Positions 1 to 8,370 are shown, counted from the first letter of the stretch. The stretch: DNA of 64,000 nt from Sphingomonadales bacterium 12-68-11 (GCA_002279825.1 NCCV01000001.1:1-64000), one strand, 5' to 3'. Translations and numbers: made by a program. Notes: generated by a model not told the origin, from the letters alone.

Positions 1-92
1 GTGCGCCACTAGACCCGAAGGTCTCGTTCGACTTGCATGTGTTAGGCATGCCGCCAGCGTTCGTTCTGAGCCAGGATCAAACTCTCAAGTTT
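1..92 (-). rRNA. rrs: 16S ribosomal RNA, 5' end (partial, runs off the window)
   Basis: The reverse strand reads AGAGTTTGATCCTGGCTCAG, the universal 16S 5' primer site, and continues through the first variable stretch into a short GACCTTCGGGTC hairpin typical of Sphingomonadales. Only about the first 92 nucleotides are in the window. The mature 5' end is placed near base 92 by analogy with other 16S genes. The rRNA operon is therefore transcribed leftwards out of the window, driven by the promoter near 427-455. Confidence 0.97.
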
Positions 93-288
93 GTGTCACA
101 CACCCTGCCGGCACGATCTGACGATCGCTGACCGGCGAGGCATGAGCTTCAAGGAGCCGATACCTGCACTATCAAACGTAATGGATACGAAGGACAATGT
201 ATGGCTCGGCATAAGTAACCGGTACCCGGAGCCTTGAGCTCCCCGGACCGGGCGCCGTCGCCCACATGTCCCTTCATCAAAATCAACG

Positions 289-302
289 ATGTCAAAGAGC
301 CA
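289..302 (-). promoter_or_regulatory. boxA antitermination site of the rRNA leader
   Basis: The minus strand reads TGGCTCTTTGACAT, close to the bacterial rrn boxA consensus TGCTCTTTAACA that binds NusB/NusE. It lies in the transcribed leader between the rrn promoter and the 16S gene, the expected place. TTGACA inside it looks like a -35 box, but no acceptable -10 follows at 16-18 bases, so boxA is the better reading. Confidence 0.6.
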
Positions 303-426
303 TCCAACGGAAGAAGCGGACAACTAGCGATCCCCGATTTACACCGGGGGACCGGTTATCCATTCTGTGTTGGCGACCGATACGAACAGCGCCGGAGAAA
401 CCGGCAGCGCCGCGTCGGTGAACGGG

Positions 427-480
427 CATATATGGAGGGCGTCAGATTCGGTCAACGCCTTTTTGCAATTTTGTTTCGCT
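427..480 (-). promoter_or_regulatory. rRNA operon promoter with A-rich upstream element
   Basis: On the minus strand a -35 box TTGACC (450-455) is followed after exactly 17 bases by a -10 box TATATG (427-432). Immediately upstream (456-480) lies an A-rich stretch, AACAAAATTGCAAAAAGGCG, that resembles an UP element. The spacing, the boxes and the position some 340 bases before the 16S gene fit a strong rrn P1-type promoter. The 93-655 stretch holds no gene; this promoter, the boxA and the spacer are what it contains. Confidence 0.85.
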
Positions 481-655
481 GGCCCCTGAAGGCTCTGTAA
501 AATCGTCATTTTCGGCGGCTCCAGGACCGCCTCGACACCTTTTGGAGGTCGCAGAGGGCGCTCGAAGGCCCTGGAATCGGGCGCGGATCACGCTGTCCCG
601 GGAATCCGCAGGGCGCGAGGGCTTGCCGCCCCCGCGCCCCGCCGAAGAATTCAGA

Positions 656-1288
656 TCAAGCGGTCTGGAGCGCGCGCGCCGCCACCGGGCGACGGCGCAG
701 GGCCGCGCCGACCGCGCCGAAGCCGAGTAGCATGAGCGCCCAGGTCGCGGGCTCGGGCACCGCCGACTTGACGCTGAAGTTGGCGACTTCGAAAGCGTCC
801 GAGGTCGGGCTGTTGCCGAACACCACCGAGGTGATCAGTTCGCCCGGCGCGCTGGTGGCGAACTGGACGTACTGCGAGAAGCTCTGGTTGCCGTTGGTCA
901 CCGCAAAGCCGAGGCCGCTCGCGGTGAAGTTGTACGAACCGGCGGTCGAGTTGACCGTCAGACGGTTGTAGGTGTCGGGCGAGCCCCACAGGAAGCTCAG
1001 GTAGTTGACGGGCGCGCCGAACGTCAGCGTCGCGAGATTGCCCGAGGTCGGGCCGGCCGCGAGAAACGCGTTGCCGAACACACCGCCCGACGGGATGTCG
1101 GCGAAGGGCTGATCGGCGTTATAGACCGTGCCGCCTGCCAGGGTGGCGAGCGCGCCGCCGCCAAGGCCGGCCGATGACAGGCTGACGAACGGTTCGGTGC
1201 CGCCGCCGAGGCTGCCGGCGACCTGAGCGTGAGCCGGCAGCGCCAAAGTCAGCGGCAGCGCGGCCAATGCGATCTTCCAAGCTTTCAT
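656..1288 (-). CDS. PEP-CTERM sorting domain protein
   Basis: Predicted 210-residue exported protein. It begins with a signal peptide (MKAWKIALAALPLTLALPAHA) and ends with a PEP-CTERM signal: VPEP at about 188, a hydrophobic helix ATWALMLLGFGAVGAAL and an RRR cluster. Proteins of this kind are handled by an exosortase and usually end up on the surface or in exopolysaccharide. The middle is low in charge, rich in Gly/Ala/Ser/Thr, and has no recognised domain. The start was taken at 1288 because GGAGA sits 5 bases upstream; a second ATG at 1294 abuts the same GGAG and is too close. A much longer open frame continues upstream but is a shadow of the gene on the other strand. No exosortase gene is in the window, so its partner lies elsewhere. 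Confidence 0.85.
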   Translation of the reverse strand: MKAWKIALAALPLTLALPAHAQVAGSLGGGTEPFVSLSSAGLGGGALATLAGGTVYNADQPFADIPSGGVFGNAFLAAGPTSGNLATLTFGAPVNYLSFLWGSPDTYNRLTVNSTAGSYNFTASGLGFAVTNGNQSFSQYVQFATSAPGELITSVVFGNSPTSDAFEVANFSVKSAVPEPATWALMLLGFGAVGAALRRRPVAARALQTA

Positions 1289-1419
1289 GATCATCTCCAA
1301 TCGAAGTTCCGCACGACCGCGGCTGTCACAAGACGAGGCCGTGTTGTCGCGCTCGGGCCATGCTGTCTCCCCCCGCCTCGGCGCCGTCTCGCTACGAAAC
1401 AGCGGCGGGCGAAGTGTTA

Positions 1420-1442
1420 ACGCTGCGGCCAGGCCGCAGCGT
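1420..1442. repeat. 23-bp perfect palindrome in a divergent intergenic region
   Basis: Arms ACGCTGCGGCC and GGCCGCAGCGT are perfect inverted repeats around a single central A. The palindrome lies between the divergent PEP-CTERM (start 1288) and protease (start 1553) genes. No T-run follows on either strand, so it does not look like a terminator. It could be an operator for one or both genes. The rest of 1289-1552 shows no gene. Confidence 0.55.
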
Positions 1443-1552
1443 GCCGCCTCCAGAGGATGCCTGGGTTCTCGGTCCGGTGGTTTGTGATCGCTTCGCTTCG
1501 GTGGTAAGCTGTGCGCCGAGGAAGCATCACCTTCCCGCAAGGGAGACTTGCG

Positions 1553-2479
1553 ATGACCTGGCATGTGCTGGCCGCCGGCCTGGCAGTGGCGACCGGACTG
1601 ACCCCGGCGGCCCTGCCGGACGTTTCTCCGCCGCACGTCGAAGTCCACCAGGTGCTGAGCGAACCCTATCGCCGCATGACCGTGCCGGTGACGATCAACG
1701 GCATGGGGCCCTATCGCTTCCTGGTCGATACCGGCGCCCAGTCGACCGTCCTGTCGCGGGATCTGGCGGACCGGCTCGCGCTTATGGACCGCCGCTCGGC
1801 GATCCTGGTCGGCATGGCCAGCCGTCGATCGGTCGAAACCACGTTGGTGCAAGGCGTCGAGCTGGGTAGCCGCAGCTTCAACATCCCGACCGCCCCACTG
1901 GTGGAACAGGCGCATATCGGCGGCGCGGACGGCGTGCTCGGGCTCGATACTTTGCAGGACCAGCGCGTGCTGCTCGACTTCCGCAATCGCTCGGTCACCG
2001 TAGTCGGCGACTCGCCGCGGGCGAACCGCGGCTACGACATCGTCGTGCGTGCGCAACGCAAGCTCGGCCAGCTCATCATCACCCGCGCGCGCATAGACGG
2101 GGTGGCGGTGGCAGTGGTGATCGACACCGGCGCGCAGGGCAGCACCGGCAACCCCAAGCTGCTCGCCCGCATGAGCCGCTCGCGCCCACTCGCCGACGGG
2201 ACGATGATCGATATCAACGGCGTTGCGCTGACGGGCGCGGTGCGGATGGCGAAGTCGCTGACGGTCGACCGGGTCGAACTGCAGAACCTGCCTGTGCTTT
2301 TTGCCGATTCGCCGACGTTCCACGCGCTCGGGCTGCAGGACGAGCCGGCACTGATCCTGGGCATGGAGCATCTGCGGATGTTCGAGCGGATCGCGATCGA
2401 TTTCCGCACCCAGCGTGTGCTGTTCGACGTCCCCTCGCCCGCCCCCAACGGTCTCGAGAGCCTGCTGACGCGGCCTTGA
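1553..2479 (+). CDS. Retropepsin-like aspartyl protease, two DTGA motifs, exported
   Basis: 308-residue predicted periplasmic protein with a signal peptide (MTWHVLAAGLAVATGLTPAA) and two aspartic-protease motifs, FLVDTGAQSTVLS (DTGA at 59-62) and VVIDTGAQGSTGN (191-194). Each DTGA opens a retropepsin-like lobe, so one chain carries both halves of the bilobed active site, as in bacterial clan AA proteases. The hydrophobic-hydrophobic-glycine partner of the first lobe is visible in GADGVLGLD (about 124-132). ATG at 1553 was chosen because GGGAGA lies 7 bases before it and the signal peptide starts there; an in-frame ATG at 1511 lacks a ribosome site. Substrate unknown. Confidence 0.85.
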   Translation: MTWHVLAAGLAVATGLTPAALPDVSPPHVEVHQVLSEPYRRMTVPVTINGMGPYRFLVDTGAQSTVLSRDLADRLALMDRRSAILVGMASRRSVETTLVQGVELGSRSFNIPTAPLVEQAHIGGADGVLGLDTLQDQRVLLDFRNRSVTVVGDSPRANRGYDIVVRAQRKLGQLIITRARIDGVAVAVVIDTGAQGSTGNPKLLARMSRSRPLADGTMIDINGVALTGAVRMAKSLTVDRVELQNLPVLFADSPTFHALGLQDEPALILGMEHLRMFERIAIDFRTQRVLFDVPSPAPNGLESLLTRP

Positions 2480-2528
2480 CAGCGCGCGCATATTGCCCCG
2501 GCGGGCGCGCGGGCCCATCTGCAGCGCA

Positions 2529-4349
2529 ATGGTGGACGCTTCTCAATCCGACAGACCGGCACGCGACCCGGCGGGCTGGCACTCGATCCGCCGGTTCCTG
2601 CCCTATCTGTGGCCGCGCGACCGGCCCGAGCTGCGCTGGCGGATCGGCTGGGCGACGGTGTTCGTGGTGCTGGCCAAGATCGTCGTGCTGGCGCTGCCGT
2701 TCGCCTATGCCGGCGCGGTCGATGCGATGGCGCAGCGGGGCAACGCGGCGATGTGGGTCGCGCTCGGCATGGTCACCGCTTACGCCGCCGGGCGCTTCGC
2801 CACGGTGGTGTTCGACAATGTCCGCAACATCATCTTCGAGCGCGTCGGCCAGGACGCGGTCCGCCAGCTGACCGAAGACGTGTTCCACCGGCTCCACCGC
2901 CTCTCACTGCGCTTCCACCTCTCGCGGCGCACCGGCGAAGTGACCAAAGTGGTCGAGCGCGGCACCAAGTCGATCAACTCGATGATCTACTTCCTGCTGT
3001 TCAACGTGCTGCCGACCGCGATCGAGCTGATCGTGGTGGCGGCGATCTTCTACTTCAAGTTCGGCTGGGAGATGGTCGCGGCGACCGCGGCCACGGTGGC
3101 CGGCTACATCTGGCTGACACGCACGATCACCGAATGGCGCACCAAGCTGCGCGCGCAGATGAACGATCTCGACGGGCTGGCGCTGTCGCGCGCGGTCGAT
3201 TCGCTGCTCAACTACGAGACCGTGAAGTACTTCGGCGCCGAGAACCGGGAACAGAAGCGCTACGGCGCGGCCATGCGCGGCTATGCCGAAGCGGCGGTCA
3301 AGAGTGAGAACTCGCTGGCGCTGCTCAACATCGCGCAGGCGGCGATCATGAACCTGATGATGGGCGGCGCGCTGGCCTTCACGGTGTGGGGCTGGGCGCA
3401 GGGGCGGCTGTCGGTGGGCGATCTGGTGCTGATCCAGACCTATCTCCAGCAACTGTTCCGCCCGCTCGACATGCTCGGCTGGGTCTATCGCACGATCCGC
3501 CAGGGGTTGATCGACATGGCGGCGATGTTCCGGCTGATCGACACCCAGGTCGAAGTGGCGGACAAGCCCGGCGCCCCCGCCCTGGTGGTTCGCCGCCCGA
3601 CGGTAGTGTTCGACCAGGTGGTGTTCGGCTACGAGCCCGACCGCGAGATCCTCCACGGGCTCAGCTTCGAGGTCCCGGCCGGCGGCCATGTCGCGGTGGT
3701 CGGGCCGTCGGGCGCGGGCAAGTCGACCATCGGCCGGCTGCTGTTCCGCTTCTACGATCCGTGGGCGGGCCGCATCCTGATCGACGGGCAGGACATCGCG
3801 AACGTCACGCAGGAAAGCCTGCGCGCGCAGATCGGCATCGTCCCGCAGGACAGCGTGCTGTTCAACGACACGATCGGCTACAACGTCGCTTACGGCCGCG
3901 AGGGCGCATCCCCCGAAGAGATCGCGGCCGCCGCCGAAGGCGCCGCGATCCGCCCGTTTATCGAGTCGCTGCCGCAGGGCTTCGACACCGAAGTCGGCGA
4001 GCGCGGACTCAAGCTCTCGGGCGGCGAGAAGCAGCGCGTGGCGATCGCCCGTACGCTGCTCAAGAACCCGCCGATCCTGCTGCTCGACGAAGCCACCAGC
4101 GCGCTCGACACCCGCACCGAACAGGACATCCTCGCCACCCTGCACCGCGTCTCGGCCGACCGCACCAGCATCGCCATCGCCCACCGCCTCTCGACCGTGG
4201 CCGATGCCGACCTGATCTACGTGCTGCACGAAGGCCGCCTCTTCGAAAGCGGCAGTCACGCGCAGCTCCTGCGGCTCGACGGCCTCTATGCGGATATGTG
4301 GCAACGCCAGCTGACCGAGATCGAGGAATTGGACGAAGCGGCCGAGTAG
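2529..4349 (+). CDS. Atm1-type ABC exporter (glutathione conjugate / heavy metal), half transporter
   Basis: 606-residue half transporter with an N-terminal six-helix membrane domain (about 35-330) and a C-terminal ATPase. Visible motifs are TVKYFGAE (231-238), characteristic of the Atm1/HMT1 family, Walker A GPSGAGKST (392-400), signature LSGGE (496-500), Walker B ILLLDE (516-521) and the switch histidine in IAHRLS. From memory it matches the structurally characterised Atm1 of Novosphingobium aromaticivorans along its whole length, including FERVGQDA, SLRFHL and RTGEVTKV. That protein exports glutathione-S-conjugates and metal-glutathione complexes as a homodimer in the inner membrane. ATG 2529 begins a protein of the expected length; an in-frame start at 2493 would add 12 residues. 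It stands alone after the protease gene. Confidence 0.93.
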   Translation: MVDASQSDRPARDPAGWHSIRRFLPYLWPRDRPELRWRIGWATVFVVLAKIVVLALPFAYAGAVDAMAQRGNAAMWVALGMVTAYAAGRFATVVFDNVRNIIFERVGQDAVRQLTEDVFHRLHRLSLRFHLSRRTGEVTKVVERGTKSINSMIYFLLFNVLPTAIELIVVAAIFYFKFGWEMVAATAATVAGYIWLTRTITEWRTKLRAQMNDLDGLALSRAVDSLLNYETVKYFGAENREQKRYGAAMRGYAEAAVKSENSLALLNIAQAAIMNLMMGGALAFTVWGWAQGRLSVGDLVLIQTYLQQLFRPLDMLGWVYRTIRQGLIDMAAMFRLIDTQVEVADKPGAPALVVRRPTVVFDQVVFGYEPDREILHGLSFEVPAGGHVAVVGPSGAGKSTIGRLLFRFYDPWAGRILIDGQDIANVTQESLRAQIGIVPQDSVLFNDTIGYNVAYGREGASPEEIAAAAEGAAIRPFIESLPQGFDTEVGERGLKLSGGEKQRVAIARTLLKNPPILLLDEATSALDTRTEQDILATLHRVSADRTSIAIAHRLSTVADADLIYVLHEGRLFESGSHAQLLRLDGLYADMWQRQLTEIEELDEAAE

Positions 4350-4395
4350 GCTGCGTTCACCGTTTTCCAACGAATTCGGAGTACCCCGACATCCC

Positions 4396-5028
4396 ATGGT
4401 GGCCGCGTTCGACGCCTTGCTCGCGGAGCCGATCCTGCTGTTGCTGGTCCTTGCGACCGGCGCGGCGCTCGGCATCGCGGTCGAGAGACTTGTCGAAGGG
4501 CAGCGCCGAGCCCAGCGCCGCGCCTATTGGAAAGGCCGCAACGCCAAGCAAAAGCGGCCCGAGCGTCCCGCCGCTGCGCCGCGTGTTCCAGCGGCCTCCC
4601 CCGACCTTGCCGCGGATCAGCTTAAGGCCGTGATGCGCGCGACGTTCCAGCCCCGCAGCCTGCTCAACAAGTCCGAAGCGCGCCTCTTCCGCGAACTCGA
4701 CCGGATGGTCATCGACCGCAATCCGGACTGGCAGGTCATGGCGCAAGTCTGCGTTGGCGAGTTCCTGAGCAGCGAGGACGCCGATGCCTTTCGCTGCATC
4801 AACAGCAAGCGCGTCGATCTGCTGTTGATGGACGACGCGTGCCAGGCGCGTCACGCGCTTGAGTATCAGGGCACTGGCCACCACCAGGGCTCGGCAGCGG
4901 CGCGCGACGCGGTCAAGAAGGAAGCGCTGCGCAAGGCCGGTGTCGGCTATCACGAGGTGGTCGCCGGCCATACCACGCGATCCGATTTGCTCCGCCTTGT
5001 CGAAAAGCTGGTCCCTTTGAAAGTCTGA
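4396..5028 (+). CDS. Membrane-anchored DUF2726 protein
   Basis: 210 residues. Residues 8-28 form one membrane helix (LLAEPILLLLVLATGAALGI), followed by a basic linker rich in Arg, Lys and Pro and then a DUF2726 domain. The domain shows the family hallmarks LLNKSEARLFRELD, INSKRVDLLLMDD, ALEYQGTGHHQG and RDAVKKEALRKAGV. The D...EYQ...K pattern resembles restriction-endonuclease-like folds, so a nuclease-type role is possible, but the family is not characterised. The C-terminal domain should face the cytoplasm. It starts 46 bases after the Atm1 stop and may be co-transcribed. Confidence 0.8.
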   Translation: MVAAFDALLAEPILLLLVLATGAALGIAVERLVEGQRRAQRRAYWKGRNAKQKRPERPAAAPRVPAASPDLAADQLKAVMRATFQPRSLLNKSEARLFRELDRMVIDRNPDWQVMAQVCVGEFLSSEDADAFRCINSKRVDLLLMDDACQARHALEYQGTGHHQGSAAARDAVKKEALRKAGVGYHEVVAGHTTRSDLLRLVEKLVPLKV

Positions 5029-5098
5029 ACACCCGAGCCGGCCGAATAGTTTGCGCCGGATCAATGGATTCGGGCAGGCATTGGCGTATGGCCGGCGC

Positions 5099-5656
5099 AT
5101 GGCCAAAATTCCCCTCCTCATCGCCGCCGCTGCGCTCGCTTTCGTCACGGGCAGCGCGCTCGGGCAGGGGGGCGGCTCAGCCGCCGTCCAGTCCCCCGCC
5201 CCCTTGAACACGCGTCAGGCGATGATCGACGGCGTCAATCCCGCTGCACTGGCGATCTGGGATGTGACCAACACCGCCGTCGACGACGCGGGGATGCTCG
5301 ATCCCGCGCTGATGGGCGCCGCGGATTGGACCAGAATCGAGGAGGCCGCGCTGGCGCTGCAGGACGAGTCGCGGCGCATGGCGCGGGCGCAGACGATCGT
5401 TGCGGGCGGGCCCGACCTGGTCTCGGGCGAACTGCCGCCCGGAGTGGCATCCAAAGGACAGATCCAGGCCATGATCGACGCCGATCCCGATGGTTTTCGC
5501 GCGGTCGCCGCGGACATGGCAGAGCGCGCCGCCGCGCTGATCGCCGCCGCCAAACGGCGCGACGCGGCCGCGACCGGCGACCTGTCGGCGGCCATCGACG
5601 AGCACTGCACCGCCTGCCACACGCGCTACTGGTATCTGCAGGAACCTGGCGTTTGA
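5099..5656 (+). CDS. Exported c-type cytochrome with a C-terminal CXXCH
   Basis: 185-residue predicted periplasmic protein. The signal peptide is MAKIPLLIAAAALAFVTGSALG. A single haem-c site, CTACH, sits at 170-174, only 11 residues from the C-terminus. A C-terminal CXXCH on an otherwise helical Ala-rich chain is the layout of class II (cytochrome c'/c556-like) cytochromes; I infer that fold from layout alone. ATG 5099 was preferred to 5051 because it begins directly with the basic-hydrophobic signal. It is followed by two small membrane proteins in the same direction (5713, 6195), suggesting a three-gene redox unit. Confidence 0.75.
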   Translation: MAKIPLLIAAAALAFVTGSALGQGGGSAAVQSPAPLNTRQAMIDGVNPAALAIWDVTNTAVDDAGMLDPALMGAADWTRIEEAALALQDESRRMARAQTIVAGGPDLVSGELPPGVASKGQIQAMIDADPDGFRAVAADMAERAAALIAAAKRRDAAATGDLSAAIDEHCTACHTRYWYLQEPGV

Positions 5657-5712
5657 CCTGACGACTGGCAGCGCGCCCGCAAGACATGCTAGCCCGCTCT
5701 CGAGAGGGGCAC

Positions 5713-6198
5713 ATGGAAGCGCTGGCCTGGATCGAGCAGACGCGGCTCTCGCTCTTCGTGCGGGAGGATTTCTACGCCTATTTCGTCCTGCTGATCGGGC
5801 ACGCCTGGGGTATGGCGCTGCTGGTCGGCGGGGGACTGGCGGTGGCGGCGCGTGTGCTCGGCGTGGCATCAGGGACGCGCCTGGATCGCTGGGCGGGCGT
5901 GTTCACGGTGATGAAGGTCGGTGCGGTACTGGCAGCCGTTTCCGGCCTCGGCCTGCTCGCCGGTTATCCGGCCAAGGCGCTGACCAATCCGATCTTCGCG
6001 GTGAAGTTCGCGTGCCTGATCGGCGCGGTCTGGCTCGGGCTGCGCGCTTTCCGCCTAGCGGCAGCTGGAGCTTCGGTACCCGGCCGGGCCAAAGTTCTCG
6101 CCGCGGCGGCGATCGCGCTGTGGATCGGCGGCGTCGCAGGCGGCAAGCTGCTGCTTTACACCAATAGCGTCCTCCTGACTTCGGATCTGGCCGCGTGA
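5713..6198 (+). CDS. Four-helix membrane protein, partner of the next gene
   Basis: 161 residues with four predicted membrane segments (about 20-45, 58-80, 86-106 and 125-145). GAGAGGGG lies 4 bases before ATG 5713, so that start is preferred over the in-frame ATG at 5686. The stop overlaps the start of the next gene by 3 bases (GTGA), so translation is coupled. The two proteins are similar in size and layout and look like distant paralogues. His residues in the helices (for example in LIGHAWGMALL) could ligate haem, which would fit the cytochrome gene upstream. No characterised family is recognised. Confidence 0.7.
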   Translation: MEALAWIEQTRLSLFVREDFYAYFVLLIGHAWGMALLVGGGLAVAARVLGVASGTRLDRWAGVFTVMKVGAVLAAVSGLGLLAGYPAKALTNPIFAVKFACLIGAVWLGLRAFRLAAAGASVPGRAKVLAAAAIALWIGGVAGGKLLLYTNSVLLTSDLAA

Positions 6199-6737
6199 CC
6201 GGGCTGCCGAAGGACCCGGTGTTCGACGCGGTCGGCATAGTCGTATGGGCGATCGATACCGGGCTTTACGACCTGATGTATTCGGCGTGGGGCTGGCCGA
6301 TCGCCGAGATCGTCCACTTCACAGGCATCTGCCTCTTGATCGGGGCGGTCGGCACCTTCGACCTGGCGATGATCGGGCTGATTCGCGGCCTGTCGCTCAA
6401 GGCGCTGCACCGGCTGGTGCCGTTCGGCGTGCTCGGCTTTGCGCTGAGCGCGGCGAGCGGGTTCCTGTTCGTGGTCTCCTCGCCCGACCAGTACCTTTAT
6501 AATCCGGCGTGGCAGGTGAAGATGGCGCTGCTGGTGATCGCCGGGCTCAACATGGCGCTGTTCTACCTGACCACCGCCGGCAAGCTGAAAACGCTCGGCT
6601 CCGACGACGCGCCCCCGCCGGCGGCGCGGCTCTTCGCCGCAGTCTCGCTGACGAGCTGGTTCGGGGTAATCGCGGCGGGCCGGGTGATCACCGCGTTCCG
6701 CCCCCCGAGCTGGTTCTGGTGCGCGTGGTGCGGCTAG
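6195..6737 (+). CDS. DUF6644-like four-helix membrane protein
   Basis: 180-residue membrane protein. The segment WPIAEIVHFTGICLLIGAV, then FDLAMIGL and NPAWQVKMALLVIAGLN, recalls the DUF6644 family from memory. It starts with GTG at 6195 inside the stop of the previous gene (GTGA overlap); its ribosome site lies in that gene. Four hydrophobic segments are visible, with His in the first (EIVHF). With the c-type cytochrome at 5099 this forms an apparent operon; an inner-membrane quinone or haem partner for the cytochrome is my inference only. Confidence 0.7.
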   Translation: MTGLPKDPVFDAVGIVVWAIDTGLYDLMYSAWGWPIAEIVHFTGICLLIGAVGTFDLAMIGLIRGLSLKALHRLVPFGVLGFALSAASGFLFVVSSPDQYLYNPAWQVKMALLVIAGLNMALFYLTTAGKLKTLGSDDAPPPAARLFAAVSLTSWFGVIAAGRVITAFRPPSWFWCAWCG

Positions 6738-6835
6738 CGCGCCGCTAAAGGTCCGAAACCGACTAAATCGCGCTACTCGCCCCGCCGGCGGACTGGCTAC
6801 CAAACCCCCGGGGTCGCACAGACACAGGGGGGAAC

Positions 6836-7423
6836 ATGATGCGCTCGCGCAAAGGGGCACTGCTGTTGCTGACGGGCGCCTTGGCGCTGTCGGGCTGCGC
6901 CTACATCACGGCCAAGCCGGTGCCGTTCAATGGGACGGCTGAGGGGATCCCGTTCTACGCGCCCAAGGCGTACGTGCTCATCAACGCGCAAGGGGCCACG
7001 CCAGTAATCCTGCCCGACTGTTCTAGACGATATGCGCTCCAGATCGGCTCGTTTCTGGCCAAGAACCACAGTGTCGTCGAAATGGCCGAAGGGTTCGTGA
7101 CCAAGGTCGATACGAATCAGGACACGACCTCCATCGTGCCGGAGCTGGTCGCCCTCGCCAAGGCCGCGGCTGGAGCTCCGAACGGGGGCGCGAGCGGAGG
7201 TGCGATGAGCGATATCGTAGACGCGAACACCCGGTTCGGCCTTTACGAGGCAAGGTGCGTGAAAGACGGGGAGCTGCAGCTTATCTCAGCCGCTGCCTCG
7301 ATTTCATCCTCACTGGTGACGTTGCCGCCCAACTCCGCCGCATCGCACGCAGCAACCGTGCCCACGACCGGCACCGTCCCGACAGACGGGGCCGGCCAGT
7401 GCACGCGACCGCCCGGGTCGTAG
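6836..7423 (+). CDS. Predicted lipoprotein of unknown function
   Basis: 195 residues. The N-terminus is a lipoprotein signal with lipobox LSGC (Cys at about 22). The mature part contains a short hydrophilic domain with VLINAQGATPVILPDC and LQIGSFLAKNHSVVEMAEGFV, then a Gly/Ala-rich linker and a Ser/Thr-rich tail ending GQCTRPPGS. No domain is recognised. GGGGGGA directly precedes ATG 6836. The next gene starts 7 bases after the stop, so the lipoprotein and the trypsin-like protein are probably one operon. Confidence 0.75.
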   Translation: MMRSRKGALLLLTGALALSGCAYITAKPVPFNGTAEGIPFYAPKAYVLINAQGATPVILPDCSRRYALQIGSFLAKNHSVVEMAEGFVTKVDTNQDTTSIVPELVALAKAAAGAPNGGASGGAMSDIVDANTRFGLYEARCVKDGELQLISAAASISSSLVTLPPNSAASHAATVPTTGTVPTDGAGQCTRPPGS

Positions 7424-7430
7424 GAAAAAA

Positions 7431-8363
7431 GTGGCTCTTGAAGGCCCTCGGCTCGACGGACTGCGCAGCGCGGTCCGCCGCGCCGCCGACGAACTGGCCG
7501 CCCGACCCGGGGTCACGCACGTCACCCTGGGCGAGAAAATCCGCGAGGGCACGGGAACCGGACAGCGGTCGCTGAAAGTCCACGTGTTAGAGAAGCATGT
7601 CTTCGCGCCGGGCGATCGCATTGCGCCGGTTCTGCGGTTGGTCGGGCCCGGCGGCCGCACGGGCGAGATCCTCACCGATGTGATCGCCGTTGCCGCGCCG
7701 CCGGCCCTGTTTGCAACGCGCAGCGGCGATACGATCGAGGCGTTCGATCCCAATCGCGGGATCGTCACGCTCGCTCTCACTAAAGAGGCAAAATCGTACG
7801 TTCTCACCAACGCCCACGTCGCCGCGAATTTGGCGCTGGGCGGTGCCACCGGGCCGATGCGGTACTGGGATCCGGCCACGCGCCGATGGCTCCACCTCGG
7901 CGACGTAATCCGCCTCTCGCCGATGGCGAAGGGCAAGCCGATTACGGCGGACCTCGCCGTCGTCAGGGTCGAATCGGCCGTAGTCGATCACCACGCGATC
8001 GGGCCGCAAGGCGCCCGCCTCGACCGCGTCGATGTTATGCGCGCGGAGGTGCTCAGCCACTGGTTCTGGACCCATCGCAAGAACCTGTGCGGCAAGGCTG
8101 AGCGGCTTCCCAACGACGTGACCGTCAAAGCCGACGGCGTCTCGCTGCGCTACCGCGGGGTGTGGCAGGTCCCGGTGATCGACGGACAAGCCTTGCCCGG
8201 CATCTCGGGCGCGCTGCTGTGCCGCACGTTCGGGAACCTGACTGTCGGCTGTGGACAGGTATTCGGCGGAATCGAGCCGGGGCAACACTTCGCCAACGGT
8301 GCGGTCTGGGTGTTCCCGTTCAAGCCCATCATCGACACGCTGTGGCCCACCTTGCCCGGGTGA
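7431..8363 (+). CDS. NAL1-like trypsin-fold serine protease without a signal peptide
   Basis: 310-residue protein, GTG start at 7431 with GGAAAA upstream. A serine-protease triad in trypsin order can be read: His129 in VLTNAHVAA, Asp174 in TADLAVVRV and Ser259 in LPGISGALL, the last standing for the usual GDSGGPL. The first ~85 residues (RPGVTHVTLGEKI, then LKVHV and LTDVIAV) recall the N-terminal domain of NAL1-like bacterial proteases, from memory. There is no signal peptide or membrane segment, so a cytoplasmic location is predicted, unusual for this fold. It follows the lipoprotein gene by 7 bases and converges on hslU with only 7 bases between stops. Confidence 0.65.
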   Translation: MALEGPRLDGLRSAVRRAADELAARPGVTHVTLGEKIREGTGTGQRSLKVHVLEKHVFAPGDRIAPVLRLVGPGGRTGEILTDVIAVAAPPALFATRSGDTIEAFDPNRGIVTLALTKEAKSYVLTNAHVAANLALGGATGPMRYWDPATRRWLHLGDVIRLSPMAKGKPITADLAVVRVESAVVDHHAIGPQGARLDRVDVMRAEVLSHWFWTHRKNLCGKAERLPNDVTVKADGVSLRYRGVWQVPVIDGQALPGISGALLCRTFGNLTVGCGQVFGGIEPGQHFANGAVWVFPFKPIIDTLWPTLPG

Positions 8364-8370
8364 GCCGAAG

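Noticed and set aside
288..293. TTGACA at the rRNA leader as a second promoter
   Set aside because: No -10 at 16-18 bases; better explained as part of boxA.
656..2518. A 620-codon minus-strand open frame running from the PEP-CTERM gene through the protease gene
   Set aside because: Only the last 210 codons carry the signal peptide and PEP-CTERM motif; the rest is antisense to the aspartyl protease.
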